From assembly GCF_014649395.1 (NCBI RefSeq), contig NZ_BMSY01000023.1, positions 1-62,230 of the forward strand: DNA of 62,230 nt, in the 5' to 3' direction. The position numbers and the translations under genes are program-made. Positions 37,951 to 47,670 of the stretch are shown in pieces. Each line of letters starts with the position of its first letter. Position 1 is the stretch's first letter. This stretch comes from Streptomyces aureoverticillatus (GTDB lineage Bacteria; Actinomycetota; Actinomycetes; Streptomycetales; Streptomycetaceae). The notes beneath the pieces were generated by a model, which did no database searches, had not been told where the DNA came from, and saw only the letters and a list, made by a program, of their open reading frames with translations.

Positions 37951-38136
37951 ACTCCCGGACACACCCCGGCAGTTGACCCCAGGAAGCCAAAACCCGTGCG
38001 GCTGAAACCCGCGGCTTGACCCTCCGGCAGGGCCCCGGCGGCCGGACCGGCACCCACGTGCCGGTCCGGCCGCCCGGCGTTTTACGCCCCCTGCCCGGGG
38101 CCCCCGGGCAGGGGGCGGGGCGGGCTCCGGGAGAGG

Positions 38137-38179
38137 GCCAGTGGCGGGTCAGCGGCGTGTCAGGTGCCGGTGCTTGGCT
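38137..38179 (+). promoter_or_regulatory. SARP-type promoter of the ACP/PKS operon (GTCAG class)
   Basis: GCCAGTG, GTCAGCG and GTCAGGT in 11-bp phase, 8 bp, then TTGGCT as -10; transcription would start about 54 bases before the ACP gene. Confidence 0.6.
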
Positions 38180-38239
38180 TGACGCTCCTTGGCCGGTGCG
38201 CCAGCCGCCGGCCCACGTATCGCGGATCGGTCACCCCTT

Positions 38240-38563
38240 ATGCCTGAGACGAACACGGCCCTGGGCCACCTGCGTGAGCTGCCCGCCCACGAGATCACCG
38301 AAGAGATCGAAGCCCTCGTCGAGGAGCTGTTCAAGGACGCCCTGCTGATGGACGCCGACGAGGAACTGCCCCTGCAGGTCTCCTACTTCGACCTGGGCCT
38401 GACCTCGCTGCGGCTGACCCGGATCAGGCAGCAGCTCGAGGAGATGCTCGATCTGTCCATCAACACCAACGTGCTGTTCAACGAGCCCACCGTCGAGCAG
38501 CTGGTCTTCTACCTGGCCGACCTGCTCGCCGCCCCCTCGCCCGCGGACCCCAGCGCCCCGTAA
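38240..38563 (+). CDS. Acyl carrier protein
   Basis: A 107-residue carrier with an acidic N-terminal extension; the phosphopantetheine site is YFDLGLTSLRLTRI. The ribosome site is weak. It precedes the PKS by 80 bases and could donate the starter chain to the KS or accept the PKS product. One of five free ACPs in the window. Confidence 0.9.
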   Translation: MPETNTALGHLRELPAHEITEEIEALVEELFKDALLMDADEELPLQVSYFDLGLTSLRLTRIRQQLEEMLDLSINTNVLFNEPTVEQLVFYLADLLAAPSPADPSAP

Positions 38564-38643
38564 ATCCCAGCCCCCCCCCCCGCAAGCAAGCGTCCTGCAG
38601 CCGGTCCGCCGGACACCACCACCGGACAGAAGGAGCCGCGGCC

Positions 38644-41600
38644 ATGTCGCGCCAGAACAGCCATGTCACCACCCCGGCCGCGTCCGGGCAGCCGCAGGAG
38701 GCGGTCGCGATCGTCGGGGCCGGCCTGCGCTTTCCCGGCGGCAGCAACTGCCTGGACGACTTCGAGGAGTTCCTGGCCGCCGGCGCCTCCGGCATCACCC
38801 CGCTGCCCACCGACCGCTGGGACACCGCCGCCTTCACCCCCCAGGGCCCCGAGGACAAGGGCAAGATCCGGGCCACCGCCGGCGGCTACCTGGAGCGGAT
38901 CGACCTGTTCGACGCGGGCTTTTTCAACATCTCCCCCAAGGAAGCGCAGTACATCGACCCCCAGCAGCGCATGCTCCTGGAGACCGCCTGGCAGGCCCTG
39001 GAACACGCCAACATCGACCCCACACCGCTGCGGCGCGCCAACGGCGGCGTGTTCATCGGCGCCAGCTCGGTGGACTACGCCCTGGAACTGGACGCGCTGC
39101 CCTACGAAGAGCTCGACGGCCACCTGGCCTCCGGCATCACCCTGTTCCCGCTGGCCGGGCGCCTGTCGTACTTTCTGGGCTGGCGCGGGCCGAGCATCAG
39201 CGTCGACACCGCCTGCTCCTCCTCGCTGGCCGCGCTGCACCTGGCGGTGACCGCGCTGCGCCGCGGCGAGTGCGACATCGCGCTGGGCGGCGGCGTCAAC
39301 GCCCTGCACAACCCGCGCATCCCGGTGATGTTCTCCAACGCCCAGATGCTCGCCGGCGACGGCCAGTGCAAGACCTTCGACGAGGCCGCCGACGGCTACG
39401 CCCGCGCCGAGGGCTGCGGCGTGCTGGTCCTCAAACGCCTCACCGACGCCCTCGCCGACGGCGACGAGGTGCTGGCCGTCATCCGCGGCACCGCCATCGG
39501 CCAGGACGGCGACAGCGCCGGTCTGACCGTGCCCCACGGCCCCGCCCAGGAACGGGTGCTGAACCTGGCCCTTGACGACGCCGGCCTGGAGGCGGGCGAC
39601 ATCCAGTACGTGGAGGCACACGGCACCGGCACCCCGCTGGGCGACCCCATCGAGATCGGCGCCATCAGCAACGTCTTCGCCGACTCCCACACCAAGGACG
39701 ACCCGCTGGTCGTCGGCTCGGTCAAGACCAACCTGGGCCACATGGAACCCGCCTCCGGGCTCGTCGGCGTCATCAAGACACTGCTGCAGCTGCGCTCCGC
39801 GACGATCTTCCCGCACCTGAACTTCACCACCCCCTCCACCCGCATCCCCTGGGAGGTGTATCCGGTACGGATCCCCACCCGGTGCGAGCCCTGGAAGGCC
39901 CCGGTGCGCCGGGCCGCGGTCAACAGCTTCGGCTTCGCCGGCACCATCAGCGCCGTCATCCTCGAACAAGCCCCCACCCCCGCACCCGCCCCCGCTGCTG
40001 CGGCGGGGGAGGCCGCGCCGGTGCTCACCCTGTCCGCCAAGAGCGGCCCGGCGCTGCGCGAACAGGCCGAGCGCTACCGCCAGTTCGTCGCCGAGCGCCC
40101 CGACGTGGACGTGGCCGCCCTGTGCTACACCGCCAACGTGGGCCGCGCCCACTTCCCCCACCGCCTCGCCGCCCCGGTCGGCGGCCGCGAGGACCTGCTG
40201 GCCGCCCTGGAGCAGGCCGGCCGGCCCGAGGAGGCCGCCGGGCCCTCGGGCATCCGCAAGGTCGCCTTCATGTTCACCGGCCAGGGCGCGCAGTACGCGG
40301 GCATGGGCGCCGCCCCCTACCGGCAGTTCGCGCTGTTCCGCGAGATCGTCGACGACTGCGACCGGCTGTTCGCCCCCCATCTGGGCCGCTCGGTGCGCGA
40401 GGTGCTGCTGGGCACCGCCGCCGATGCGGAGGTCATCGACCAGACCCTGTTCACCCAGTCGGCGCTGTTCACCCTGGAATACGCGCTCGCCCGCCAGTGG
40501 ATGTCCTGGGGGGTGCGGCCCAACGTGCTCATCGGGCACAGCATCGGCGAGGTCGTCGCCGCCACCGTGGCCGGCCTGTTCTCGCTGCCCGACGCGGTGA
40601 CGCTGGTCGCCGCCCGCGCACGGCTGATGCAGTCGGTGCGCACGCCGGGCGGCATGGCCTCGGTCGGCGCCGCCGCCGAGGACGTCGAGCCGCTGCTGGC
40701 CGGCCGCCCGGACCTGGCCGTCGCGGCCGTCAACGGCCCGGCCGGCTGCGTGATCTCCGGCGCGCACACGGCCCTGGCCGAGGTGAGCGCCCAGCTGAGC
40801 GCCGCCGGCATCCGGGTGCAGCCGCTGTCGGTCTCGCACGCCTTCCACTCCCCCCTGATGGCCGAGGTGTCCGACCAGTTCCGCACCGCCCTGCAGAGCA
40901 TCACCTTCCGCGAACCGTCCATCTCCCTGATCTCCAACCTCACCGGCAAGGTGGCCAGGATGCGGGAGATCGCGAGCGCCGACTACTGGGTGCGCCACAT
41001 CGGCGAACCCGTACGGTTCTTGTCCGGGATGCGCGCGATCGCCAAACGCGGCCGGCACGCCTTCGTGGAGATGGGCCCCTCGGCCATGCTGTGCGCGCTG
41101 GGCAGGAACTGCGTGCCCGCCGAGGAGCACCTGTGGCTGGCCAGCCTGCGCCGCAACGACGACACCGGCGCCGCCACGCTGCGCGCCCTGGCCGACTTCT
41201 ACACCGCCGGCCTGGACGTGGACTGGGCCGCCTACCACCGCGGTGCCCGCCCGGCCCGGCTGCAGCTGCCCACCTACGCCTTCCAGCGCAAGCCCTACTG
41301 GCTGCCCATCCCCAAGACCCGCCCCCACAGCGGCCCGTCGGGCCCGGCCCGCCACCGTCTGCTCGGCCGCCGCACCCCGCCCGCCGAACTCCCCGCAGAC
41401 GTCTGGGAGTTCACCAGCGAGTTCACCCTGGCCGAGCTCGGCGAGCTGTCCGGCCACCGCACCGGCGGCCGCCCCTGCCTGCCGCCGGCCGCCTGGGCGG
41501 ATTTGCTGCTGGCCCTGCAGGACGCGGTGTTCGGCCACACCCGCAACACCGTGGAGGACCTGCTGCTGCCCCAGCCGCTCACCCTCACCGGCGAGCAGAG

Positions 41601-44600
41601 CGTGCGGCTGACGACCCGGCTGCGCCGCACCGGCAGCGGCCGGGCCGACGTCGACGTCACCGGCACCATCAGCAACCCCGGACCCGGCCCCGGCGGCGAG
41701 GAGAACACCCCCGACAGCACCAGCAGCCTGGGCGGCGAGAGCGGCACGGGCGGTGAGAGCGGCGAGAGCGGTGTGTGTACGTTCGTACGCGCCCGGATCG
41801 CACCGCCAGCCGCCCCCGGCGCCGACAGCGCGCTGTGTGCCCTGGCCGCGCGGCCCGGCACGACGGTGGACCGGGCCGACGCCCAGGACATCGCCACCGA
41901 CCTGAACGCCGTCGGCCGGGACTTCGGCGAGGCGCCGCCGCGGCTGCTGAGCGTCGCCCGGCACCCCGGCGGCGCGGTCACCGGACACCTCACCGCCGGC
42001 GAGACCTCCGCGGTGGAGCAGCTTCCCGCCGCCCTCCTGGAGAGCGCGCTGATCGGCGCCGTCGCCCTGGACGAGCACGGGCCGGTCTTCACCCTCAAGA
42101 GCGCGCGCAGCATACGGCTGTTCAAGAAGCCGCGCGGCGAACGGCTGCGCCTGGCCGCGACGGTCCGCGCCCAGGGCCCCGACCGGCTGGCGGACCTGCT
42201 GCTGCTGGAAGACAGTCCCGACAGCGCAGGCGGCTCAGGCGGCGCGGGCAGTGAGAGCGGCGGGGGCGGCGAGCCGGTGGCCGAGGTACTCGGCGCCGTA
42301 CTGGCCCGGCCCGAAGGACCGGCCGGCACACCGCACTTCACCCACCGCGTCGAGTGGCTGCGCCGCACCCTGCCCCCGCCCCCGGAAGCGGCCCCGGGCA
42401 CGGCCCGGGAACGCCATGTGCTGCTCGCGGGCACCACCACCGCGACCGCCGCCACCGAGCCCGCCGCCCTCACTGCCCTCACCGCCCTCTGCGACACCAC
42501 CGGCACCGCAGAAGCCGCCGCAACCGCCGCAACGTCCGGCGCTGTTGAGCCCGGCGGGCCGTCCGGCGAGTCCGCACAGGGCGGCGGGCGGGCCGTCCGG
42601 CTGAGCCTGGCGCCGGACCCGGCGGCGCTGCACGAGGCGCTCGCCGACCCCTCGGTCACCGACGTGGCCTGGTTCTGGCAGCCCTGCGCGGGCGAGATGT
42701 CGTACGAGAGGCTGCGCGGCGAACTGGAGCGCAACTTCCGCGCGCTGCTCGCGGCGCTGGCCGCACCGGGTCTGGCCGATCCGCGGCGCACCCCGCGGGT
42801 GTGGCTGGTCACCGAGCGCGCCCAGTGGCTGCCCGGGGACGGCGCCGACGGCACCGAGCAGCTCGCGGCCGCCGCCCTGTGGGGCTTTGGCCACGTCCTG
42901 CTCAATGAGCACCCCAAGCTGCAGGCCACCCTCGTCGACGTCGACCGCGACGGCCCCGGCGCGGCCGCCGCCCTGCTCGCCGAGTGGCGCTCCCCCGAGG
43001 CGGACGAGTACCAGATCGCCTACCGCGCGGGCCGGCGCCATGTGCGCAGGCTGCTGGCCGGGGACGGCACCCCGCCCTGGCCCGGCGCCTTCACGGTGCA
43101 CCGCCCGCCCGCCGGCCCGCCCCGCATGGTGCCGGCCCCGCAGCAGGAGCCCCAGGGCGATCAGGTGCGGGTGGCGGTGGATGCCTGGGCCCTCACCAAG
43201 CGGGACCTCCCCGTACCCGACGGGGCGGACGCCGCCCCCGAACTCCCCCACGCCCTCGATGTGTCCGGCGAGCTGGGGGCCCCGGTGACCGTGAGCGCCT
43301 GCGCGGGCACCGTCGTCGCGGCCGGCCCCGGGGCGCAGATCGCCCTCGGCACACCGGTGAGTGTCCCTCAGCACGGGGTGCTGGGCTCCTCGGTGACCCT
43401 GCCGGCGGCCGCGGTGACCGTCCTTGAGGCCGGTATGTCGCCGGCCGCGGCGGCGGCGTACGCGGCGGGCGGCACCGCCCGGCACACCGACACCGCCGAC
43501 GCCGACGCCGCCGAGACGGACACCGCGGACACCGGGGGCGGTGCGGGCGGTGCGGAGGTGTTCGGGCCCGATGAGGTGGACGAGGCGCTGCGGGTGCTGT
43601 CCGCGCGCCCCGGCCCGGTCGTGATCACCGCCGCCCGGGAGACGGCCGCCGGCAGCAGCACTCCGGACGCGGGCGCACCGGACGCGGGGGCCTTCACGGT
43701 CCGGGCGGATCGCACCTATGTGGTGACCGGCGGTCTGGGCGGGCTCGGTCTGGTCACCGCCCGCAAGCTGGTGGACCTGGGCGCCCGGCACCTGGTCCTG
43801 GTCAGCCGCAGCGGGCGCCCCGCCCGGGAGGCCGCCGGCGTCCTGGACGAACTCTCGGCGCGGGCCGAGGTGTCGCTGCTGCAGGCCGACCTGGGCAGCC
43901 GGCAGGAGGTGGGGCGGCTGGTCGAGCAATTGCACGCGCTGGAGCGGCCGGTGGGCGGCATCGTGCACGCGGCCGGCGCCATCGGCAGCGCGCTGATCTC
44001 CGCCCTGGACTGGCCGGCCATCGAGGAGCAGCTGGCTCCCAAGGTCTACGGCGGCTGGCTGCTGCACGAGGCCGCCGCCTCCTTTGAGCACCTGGAGTTC
44101 TTCACCGTGTACTCCTCCCTCGCCTCGGTCGCCGGGGTGCGGGGCGGGGCGGGCCAGGCGCACTACGCGGCGGCCTTCTCCTTCCTGGACGGCCTGGCCG
44201 ACTGGCGCACGCGCCGGCGCCTGCCCGCGCTGAGCGTCAACTGGGGCTCCTGGGGGCGGGTGGGGGCCTCGGCCCGGCTGGACGCCGCGTACATCAGGGA
44301 GATCGAACGCAGCGGTGTGCGGCTGTTCTCGCCGTCCTGGGCGCTGCGCCGCCTGGAGCGGCTGTGGGAGCAGGGCGGCGGGCAGCGGGTGGTGAACGTC
44401 TTCGACTGGCCGCAGTTCACCGACCGGCTGCCGGTGCCCAACGCCCTGTTCGAGCGGGTCGCCGGCGTGCGCCGGCAGCGGGCGGCGGACGCGGCCGATG
44501 ACCTGGCCGCGCTGCTGGCCCGGCCCCGGGCCGAGCGGCTGAAGCTGATCGGGCGCAGTGTCGGCGAGAAGGTCGCCGCGGTCTTGCACTTCGGCTCGGC

Positions 44601-44787
44601 GGACGAGGTGGAGCCGGGCGCCGACTTCGTCAGTCTCGGCCTGGACTCGGTGATGGGGATGGAGGTGAAGTCCGCTCTGGAGGCGGACTTCGGCCTGAGC
44701 CTGCCGGCCTCGCTGACCTTCGATCACCCCTCGGTGCGCGCGCTGAGCGAGTTCGTCGAGGGCCAGCTGTCGGCCGGCGCCCGATAG
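38644..44787 (+). CDS. Type I polyketide synthase, one module: KS-AT-DH-(ER remnant)-KR-ACP
   Basis: 2047 residues. KS: DTACSSS Cys near 190, EAHGTGT and NLGHMEP histidines intact. AT: FTGQGAQ near 543, GHSIGEV serine near 633, HAFHS near 731, the last typical of malonyl specificity. DH: HxxxGxxxxP present as HRTGGRPCLP near 937, but the catalytic Asp region reads LPAALLESA (Glu in place of Asp), so activity is doubtful. At 1507-1610 there is an ER N-terminal half and at 1637 its last strand; the NADPH-binding half is missing. KR: TGGLGGLGL near 1693 and catalytic Tyr in QAHYAAAFS. ACP: LGLDSVMGME near 1997. No TE. Chain length, and whether it iterates, are unknown. Confidence 0.95.
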   Translation: MSRQNSHVTTPAASGQPQEAVAIVGAGLRFPGGSNCLDDFEEFLAAGASGITPLPTDRWDTAAFTPQGPEDKGKIRATAGGYLERIDLFDAGFFNISPKEAQYIDPQQRMLLETAWQALEHANIDPTPLRRANGGVFIGASSVDYALELDALPYEELDGHLASGITLFPLAGRLSYFLGWRGPSISVDTACSSSLAALHLAVTALRRGECDIALGGGVNALHNPRIPVMFSNAQMLAGDGQCKTFDEAADGYARAEGCGVLVLKRLTDALADGDEVLAVIRGTAIGQDGDSAGLTVPHGPAQERVLNLALDDAGLEAGDIQYVEAHGTGTPLGDPIEIGAISNVFADSHTKDDPLVVGSVKTNLGHMEPASGLVGVIKTLLQLRSATIFPHLNFTTPSTRIPWEVYPVRIPTRCEPWKAPVRRAAVNSFGFAGTISAVILEQAPTPAPAPAAAAGEAAPVLTLSAKSGPALREQAERYRQFVAERPDVDVAALCYTANVGRAHFPHRLAAPVGGREDLLAALEQAGRPEEAAGPSGIRKVAFMFTGQGAQYAGMGAAPYRQFALFREIVDDCDRLFAPHLGRSVREVLLGTAADAEVIDQTLFTQSALFTLEYALARQWMSWGVRPNVLIGHSIGEVVAATVAGLFSLPDAVTLVAARARLMQSVRTPGGMASVGAAAEDVEPLLAGRPDLAVAAVNGPAGCVISGAHTALAEVSAQLSAAGIRVQPLSVSHAFHSPLMAEVSDQFRTALQSITFREPSISLISNLTGKVARMREIASADYWVRHIGEPVRFLSGMRAIAKRGRHAFVEMGPSAMLCALGRNCVPAEEHLWLASLRRNDDTGAATLRALADFYTAGLDVDWAAYHRGARPARLQLPTYAFQRKPYWLPIPKTRPHSGPSGPARHRLLGRRTPPAELPADVWEFTSEFTLAELGELSGHRTGGRPCLPPAAWADLLLALQDAVFGHTRNTVEDLLLPQPLTLTGEQSVRLTTRLRRTGSGRADVDVTGTISNPGPGPGGEENTPDSTSSLGGESGTGGESGESGVCTFVRARIAPPAAPGADSALCALAARPGTTVDRADAQDIATDLNAVGRDFGEAPPRLLSVARHPGGAVTGHLTAGETSAVEQLPAALLESALIGAVALDEHGPVFTLKSARSIRLFKKPRGERLRLAATVRAQGPDRLADLLLLEDSPDSAGGSGGAGSESGGGGEPVAEVLGAVLARPEGPAGTPHFTHRVEWLRRTLPPPPEAAPGTARERHVLLAGTTTATAATEPAALTALTALCDTTGTAEAAATAATSGAVEPGGPSGESAQGGGRAVRLSLAPDPAALHEALADPSVTDVAWFWQPCAGEMSYERLRGELERNFRALLAALAAPGLADPRRTPRVWLVTERAQWLPGDGADGTEQLAAAALWGFGHVLLNEHPKLQATLVDVDRDGPGAAAALLAEWRSPEADEYQIAYRAGRRHVRRLLAGDGTPPWPGAFTVHRPPAGPPRMVPAPQQEPQGDQVRVAVDAWALTKRDLPVPDGADAAPELPHALDVSGELGAPVTVSACAGTVVAAGPGAQIALGTPVSVPQHGVLGSSVTLPAAAVTVLEAGMSPAAAAAYAAGGTARHTDTADADAAETDTADTGGGAGGAEVFGPDEVDEALRVLSARPGPVVITAARETAAGSSTPDAGAPDAGAFTVRADRTYVVTGGLGGLGLVTARKLVDLGARHLVLVSRSGRPAREAAGVLDELSARAEVSLLQADLGSRQEVGRLVEQLHALERPVGGIVHAAGAIGSALISALDWPAIEEQLAPKVYGGWLLHEAAASFEHLEFFTVYSSLASVAGVRGGAGQAHYAAAFSFLDGLADWRTRRRLPALSVNWGSWGRVGASARLDAAYIREIERSGVRLFSPSWALRRLERLWEQGGGQRVVNVFDWPQFTDRLPVPNALFERVAGVRRQRAADAADDLAALLARPRAERLKLIGRSVGEKVAAVLHFGSADEVEPGADFVSLGLDSVMGMEVKSALEADFGLSLPASLTFDHPSVRALSEFVEGQLSAGAR

Positions 44788-44822
44788 CCCCGACCGACCC
44801 CCACCGCCGTGCGGAAGGCAGC

Positions 44823-46493
44823 GTGACACCGATGAACCACCACACACTCCACCAGACACGCGACCAGGCGCCCGCCGAACCGGCCGGCGAGCCGGACGGC
44901 GGGCGGGGCTGGACGCTGATGGAGGCGTGCGCGCGCAACGCCGCGCGGCGCGGCGGGCACACGGCGCTGATCTGCGAGGGCCGGCGCACCAGCTACGCGG
45001 TACTGCACCGCGACAGCAACCGGGCCGCGCACGCGATGGCCGCGGCGGGCATCGGCCGCGGCAGCCGGGTGGCCTATCTGGGCCGTGAGAGCGAGTACTA
45101 CTACCTGACGGTGCTGGCCTGCGCCAAGGCGGGCGCGGTGATCGTGCCGGTCAACTGGCGGCTGACCGCGGCCGAGGTGGCGCACATCCTGCGCGACTCG
45201 CAGGCCGAACTGCTCTTTGTGGACCAGGAGTTCGCGGCCACCGCCGAGGAGGTCCTCGCCGGGGCGGGGGCGGGCGGGCCGCGCACGGTGGTGCGCCTGG
45301 ACGCCACCGGCGCCGACGGCGTCCACGACCGCGGGGCGGGCCTGCGCGCCTGGTACGCCGATGCCCCCTCACATGGTCCGCAGCCGGGCACCGGCCCCGA
45401 CGACGCGGTCCTGCAGATCTACACCAGCGGCACCACCGGCCTGCCCAAGGGCGTGGTCATCGCCCACCGGACGTTCTTCACGCTGCCCGCGGCGATCCGC
45501 GCCGCCGGCGCCGACGGCGGCGACTGGATCGACTGGCGCGCCGACGACATCAGCCTGATCTCGCTGCCCGGCTTCGGCATCGCGGGCCTGGGCTGGTTCC
45601 TGCACGGCTTCTGCGCGGGCGCCACCCATGTGGTGCTGCCGATGTACGCGGCGGCGGAAGCGGTGCGCCTGATCGGGCAGTACAAGGTGACCATCACCTT
45701 CGTGGCGCCCGCGATGCTGCAGATGATGCTGGACGAACGCGGCGTCACCCCCGAAGCGTTCGCCTCCCTGCGCAAGATCGCCTACGGTGCGGCGCCGATC
45801 TCGCAGTCCCTGCTGCGGCGCAGCCTGGAGGTGTTCGGCTGCCAGCTCGCGCAGATCTACGCCAGTACCGAGGCGGGCAGCGTCGCGGTGTGCCTGCCGC
45901 CGTCCGCGCACCGGGTGGGCAGCGCGCTGTTGAAGGCCGCCGGGAAGGCCTGCCCCGGCAACGACATCAAAATCGTCGACCGGGCGGGGCGCACGCTGGG
46001 CCCGGGCGAGATCGGGCAGGTCCTGATCCGCACCCCGGCGGTCATGCTCGGCTACTGGCGGCGGCCCAAGGAGAGCGCCGAAGCCCTGGCCGGGGGCTGG
46101 CTGCACATGGGCGATGCCGGCTACCTGGACGAGGACGGCTATCTGTTCCTGTGCGACCGGATCAACGACACGATCATCGTGGCCGGGCAGAACATCTACC
46201 CCGCCGAGGTGGAAAAGCAGCTCGGCGAGCACCCGGCGGTGGCGGACGCGGCCGTGGTCGGCGTCCCCGACGAGCGCTGGGGCGAGGCGGTGCACGCCGC
46301 CGTGGTGCTGCGTCCCGGCGCCCGGGCACGCCCGCGCGAGCTGCTGCTGTTCCTGCGCGGCCGGCTGGCCGACTACAAGATCCCCATCCGCTACCACGTC
46401 CTGGACACGCTGCCCCGCAACCCCTCCGGCAAGATCCTGCGCCGCCAGGTCCGCGAGCAGCTGGCCGCCGGCCAGGAACCGCCACCGGCCTGA
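44823..46493 (+). CDS. AMP-forming fatty acyl-CoA/ACP ligase
   Basis: 556 residues of the ANL family: P-loop QIYTSGTTGLPKG, YASTEAGSV (A5), HMGDAGYLDEDGY (A7) and the C-terminal lysine in NPSGKILRRQ. No carrier attached. It activates a carboxylic acid, probably a fatty acid, as CoA or ACP thioester for the PKS or the free ACPs. GTG start at 44823 after GGAAGG. The FAAL-specific insertion is not evident, so CoA ligase is the default. Confidence 0.92.
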   Translation: MTPMNHHTLHQTRDQAPAEPAGEPDGGRGWTLMEACARNAARRGGHTALICEGRRTSYAVLHRDSNRAAHAMAAAGIGRGSRVAYLGRESEYYYLTVLACAKAGAVIVPVNWRLTAAEVAHILRDSQAELLFVDQEFAATAEEVLAGAGAGGPRTVVRLDATGADGVHDRGAGLRAWYADAPSHGPQPGTGPDDAVLQIYTSGTTGLPKGVVIAHRTFFTLPAAIRAAGADGGDWIDWRADDISLISLPGFGIAGLGWFLHGFCAGATHVVLPMYAAAEAVRLIGQYKVTITFVAPAMLQMMLDERGVTPEAFASLRKIAYGAAPISQSLLRRSLEVFGCQLAQIYASTEAGSVAVCLPPSAHRVGSALLKAAGKACPGNDIKIVDRAGRTLGPGEIGQVLIRTPAVMLGYWRRPKESAEALAGGWLHMGDAGYLDEDGYLFLCDRINDTIIVAGQNIYPAEVEKQLGEHPAVADAAVVGVPDERWGEAVHAAVVLRPGARARPRELLLFLRGRLADYKIPIRYHVLDTLPRNPSGKILRRQVREQLAAGQEPPPA

Positions 46494-46683
46494 CTCGTAC
46501 ACCTCGTTTCGTCTCGTACGCCTCGTTTCGTCTCGTACATCTCGTACGTCTCGTACGTCTCGTACCGGCCCGACGTCATCCGACCTGCTCTGCACCTGCT
46601 CTGCACCTGCTCTGCACCTGCACTGCACCTGCTGTGCACCTGTTGTGTTCTGACCGCTGAAGACCTCGAACGGAGTCCGTCTC
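46494..46683. repeat. Two tandem arrays: 9-10 bp CTCGTACGT units and six 11-bp ACCTGCTCTGC units
   Basis: From about 46497 to 46565 variants of CTCGTACGT and CTCGTTTCGT repeat head to tail. From 46583 to 46648 six 11-bp units (ACCTGCTCTGC, three exact and three diverged) follow. They fill the gap before the luciferase-like gene. The 11-bp period equals SARP spacing, so the second array could bind a regulator, but slippage-derived filler is equally possible. Confidence 0.6.
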
Positions 46684-47670
46684 ATGGACACCTCCCCGGG
46701 CCCCCCGCTCGTCGGCGTGCTGCTGCCGACGAGGGAGCAGGCCATCACCGGCACTTTCGCCGCCTCCCCGTTGCTGGACTTCGCCCGCGAGGCCGAGCAG
46801 CTCGGCTTCGACTCGCTGTGGGCGGGTGACTCGCTGACCGCGCGGCCCCGTCTGGACCCGCTGGTGGTGCTGTCGGCCGCGGCGGCGGTCACCAGCCGCG
46901 TCACCCTGGGCACGGCCGCTCTGACCCCGGCGCTGCGCCACCCGCTCACCGGCGCCCACCAGGTGGCCAGCCTGGACCATGTGGCCGGCTCGCGGCTCGC
47001 GCTCGGTCTGGGCTCGGGCTTCCCGATGCCCGAGACCGAGGAGGAATTCGCCGCCGTCGGCGCCTCCTTCAGCGGCCGCGCGGCCCGCCTGGACGAGATC
47101 GTCTCGCTGTGGCGCCAGGCCTGGCAGGCCCACCGGACAGGCGGGCGAAGCGACTTCGAGGGCCGGTTCTGGCAGGCGCGGGGCCTGGAGCGGCTGCCCG
47201 CGCCGCAGCGCCCGGGCGGGCCGCCGCTGTGGCTGGCCGGCAGCGACACCCCCCGCGTCCTTGAACGGGTGGCCCGCCACTACGACGGCTGGATGCCGTT
47301 CCTGCCCAGCGCGGACGGCTACGCCGCCGCCTGGCGGCGCATCGGTGAACTGGCCGCGGCCGCCGGCCGGGACGCCGGTGCCATCACCCCGGCGCTGTAT
47401 GCCACGATCACCGTGAACCAGGACGCGGCCGCCGCCCGCGCCGAACTCGAGCACTACATCGGGCACTACTACGGGCGCAGCCTGGAGCAGATGGCCGCGG
47501 TGCAGGCCTACGCCTGGGGCAGCGCGGACCAGTGCGCCCGGGCGCTGGCCGCCTATGTGCGCTCCGGCGCCCGGCATCTGATCATCCGGATCGGCTCGCT
47601 GGAGGGCGCCGGGCAGCTCAAGCAGATCGCCGACGCGGTGCTGCCCCGGCTGAAGGAGGCCGGCCGGTGA
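46684..47670 (+). CDS. Luciferase-like (LLM class) flavin/F420-dependent oxidoreductase
   Basis: 328 residues with the TIM-barrel LLM pattern: VGVLLPTREQ, LGFDSLWAGDSL, then DHVAGSRLALGLGSGF, typical of the F420-dependent subgroup. In PKS/NRPS clusters such free-standing enzymes oxidise carrier-bound or released intermediates. The stop overlaps the thioesterase GTG. The cofactor (F420 or FMN) is not settled by sequence. Confidence 0.9.
   Translation: MDTSPGPPLVGVLLPTREQAITGTFAASPLLDFAREAEQLGFDSLWAGDSLTARPRLDPLVVLSAAAAVTSRVTLGTAALTPALRHPLTGAHQVASLDHVAGSRLALGLGSGFPMPETEEEFAAVGASFSGRAARLDEIVSLWRQAWQAHRTGGRSDFEGRFWQARGLERLPAPQRPGGPPLWLAGSDTPRVLERVARHYDGWMPFLPSADGYAAAWRRIGELAAAAGRDAGAITPALYATITVNQDAAAARAELEHYIGHYYGRSLEQMAAVQAYAWGSADQCARALAAYVRSGARHLIIRIGSLEGAGQLKQIADAVLPRLKEAGR

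Noticed and set aside
38509..42078. 1189-residue minus-strand open frame inside the PKS
   Set aside because: The PKS on the plus strand has every catalytic motif; the antisense translation has none.
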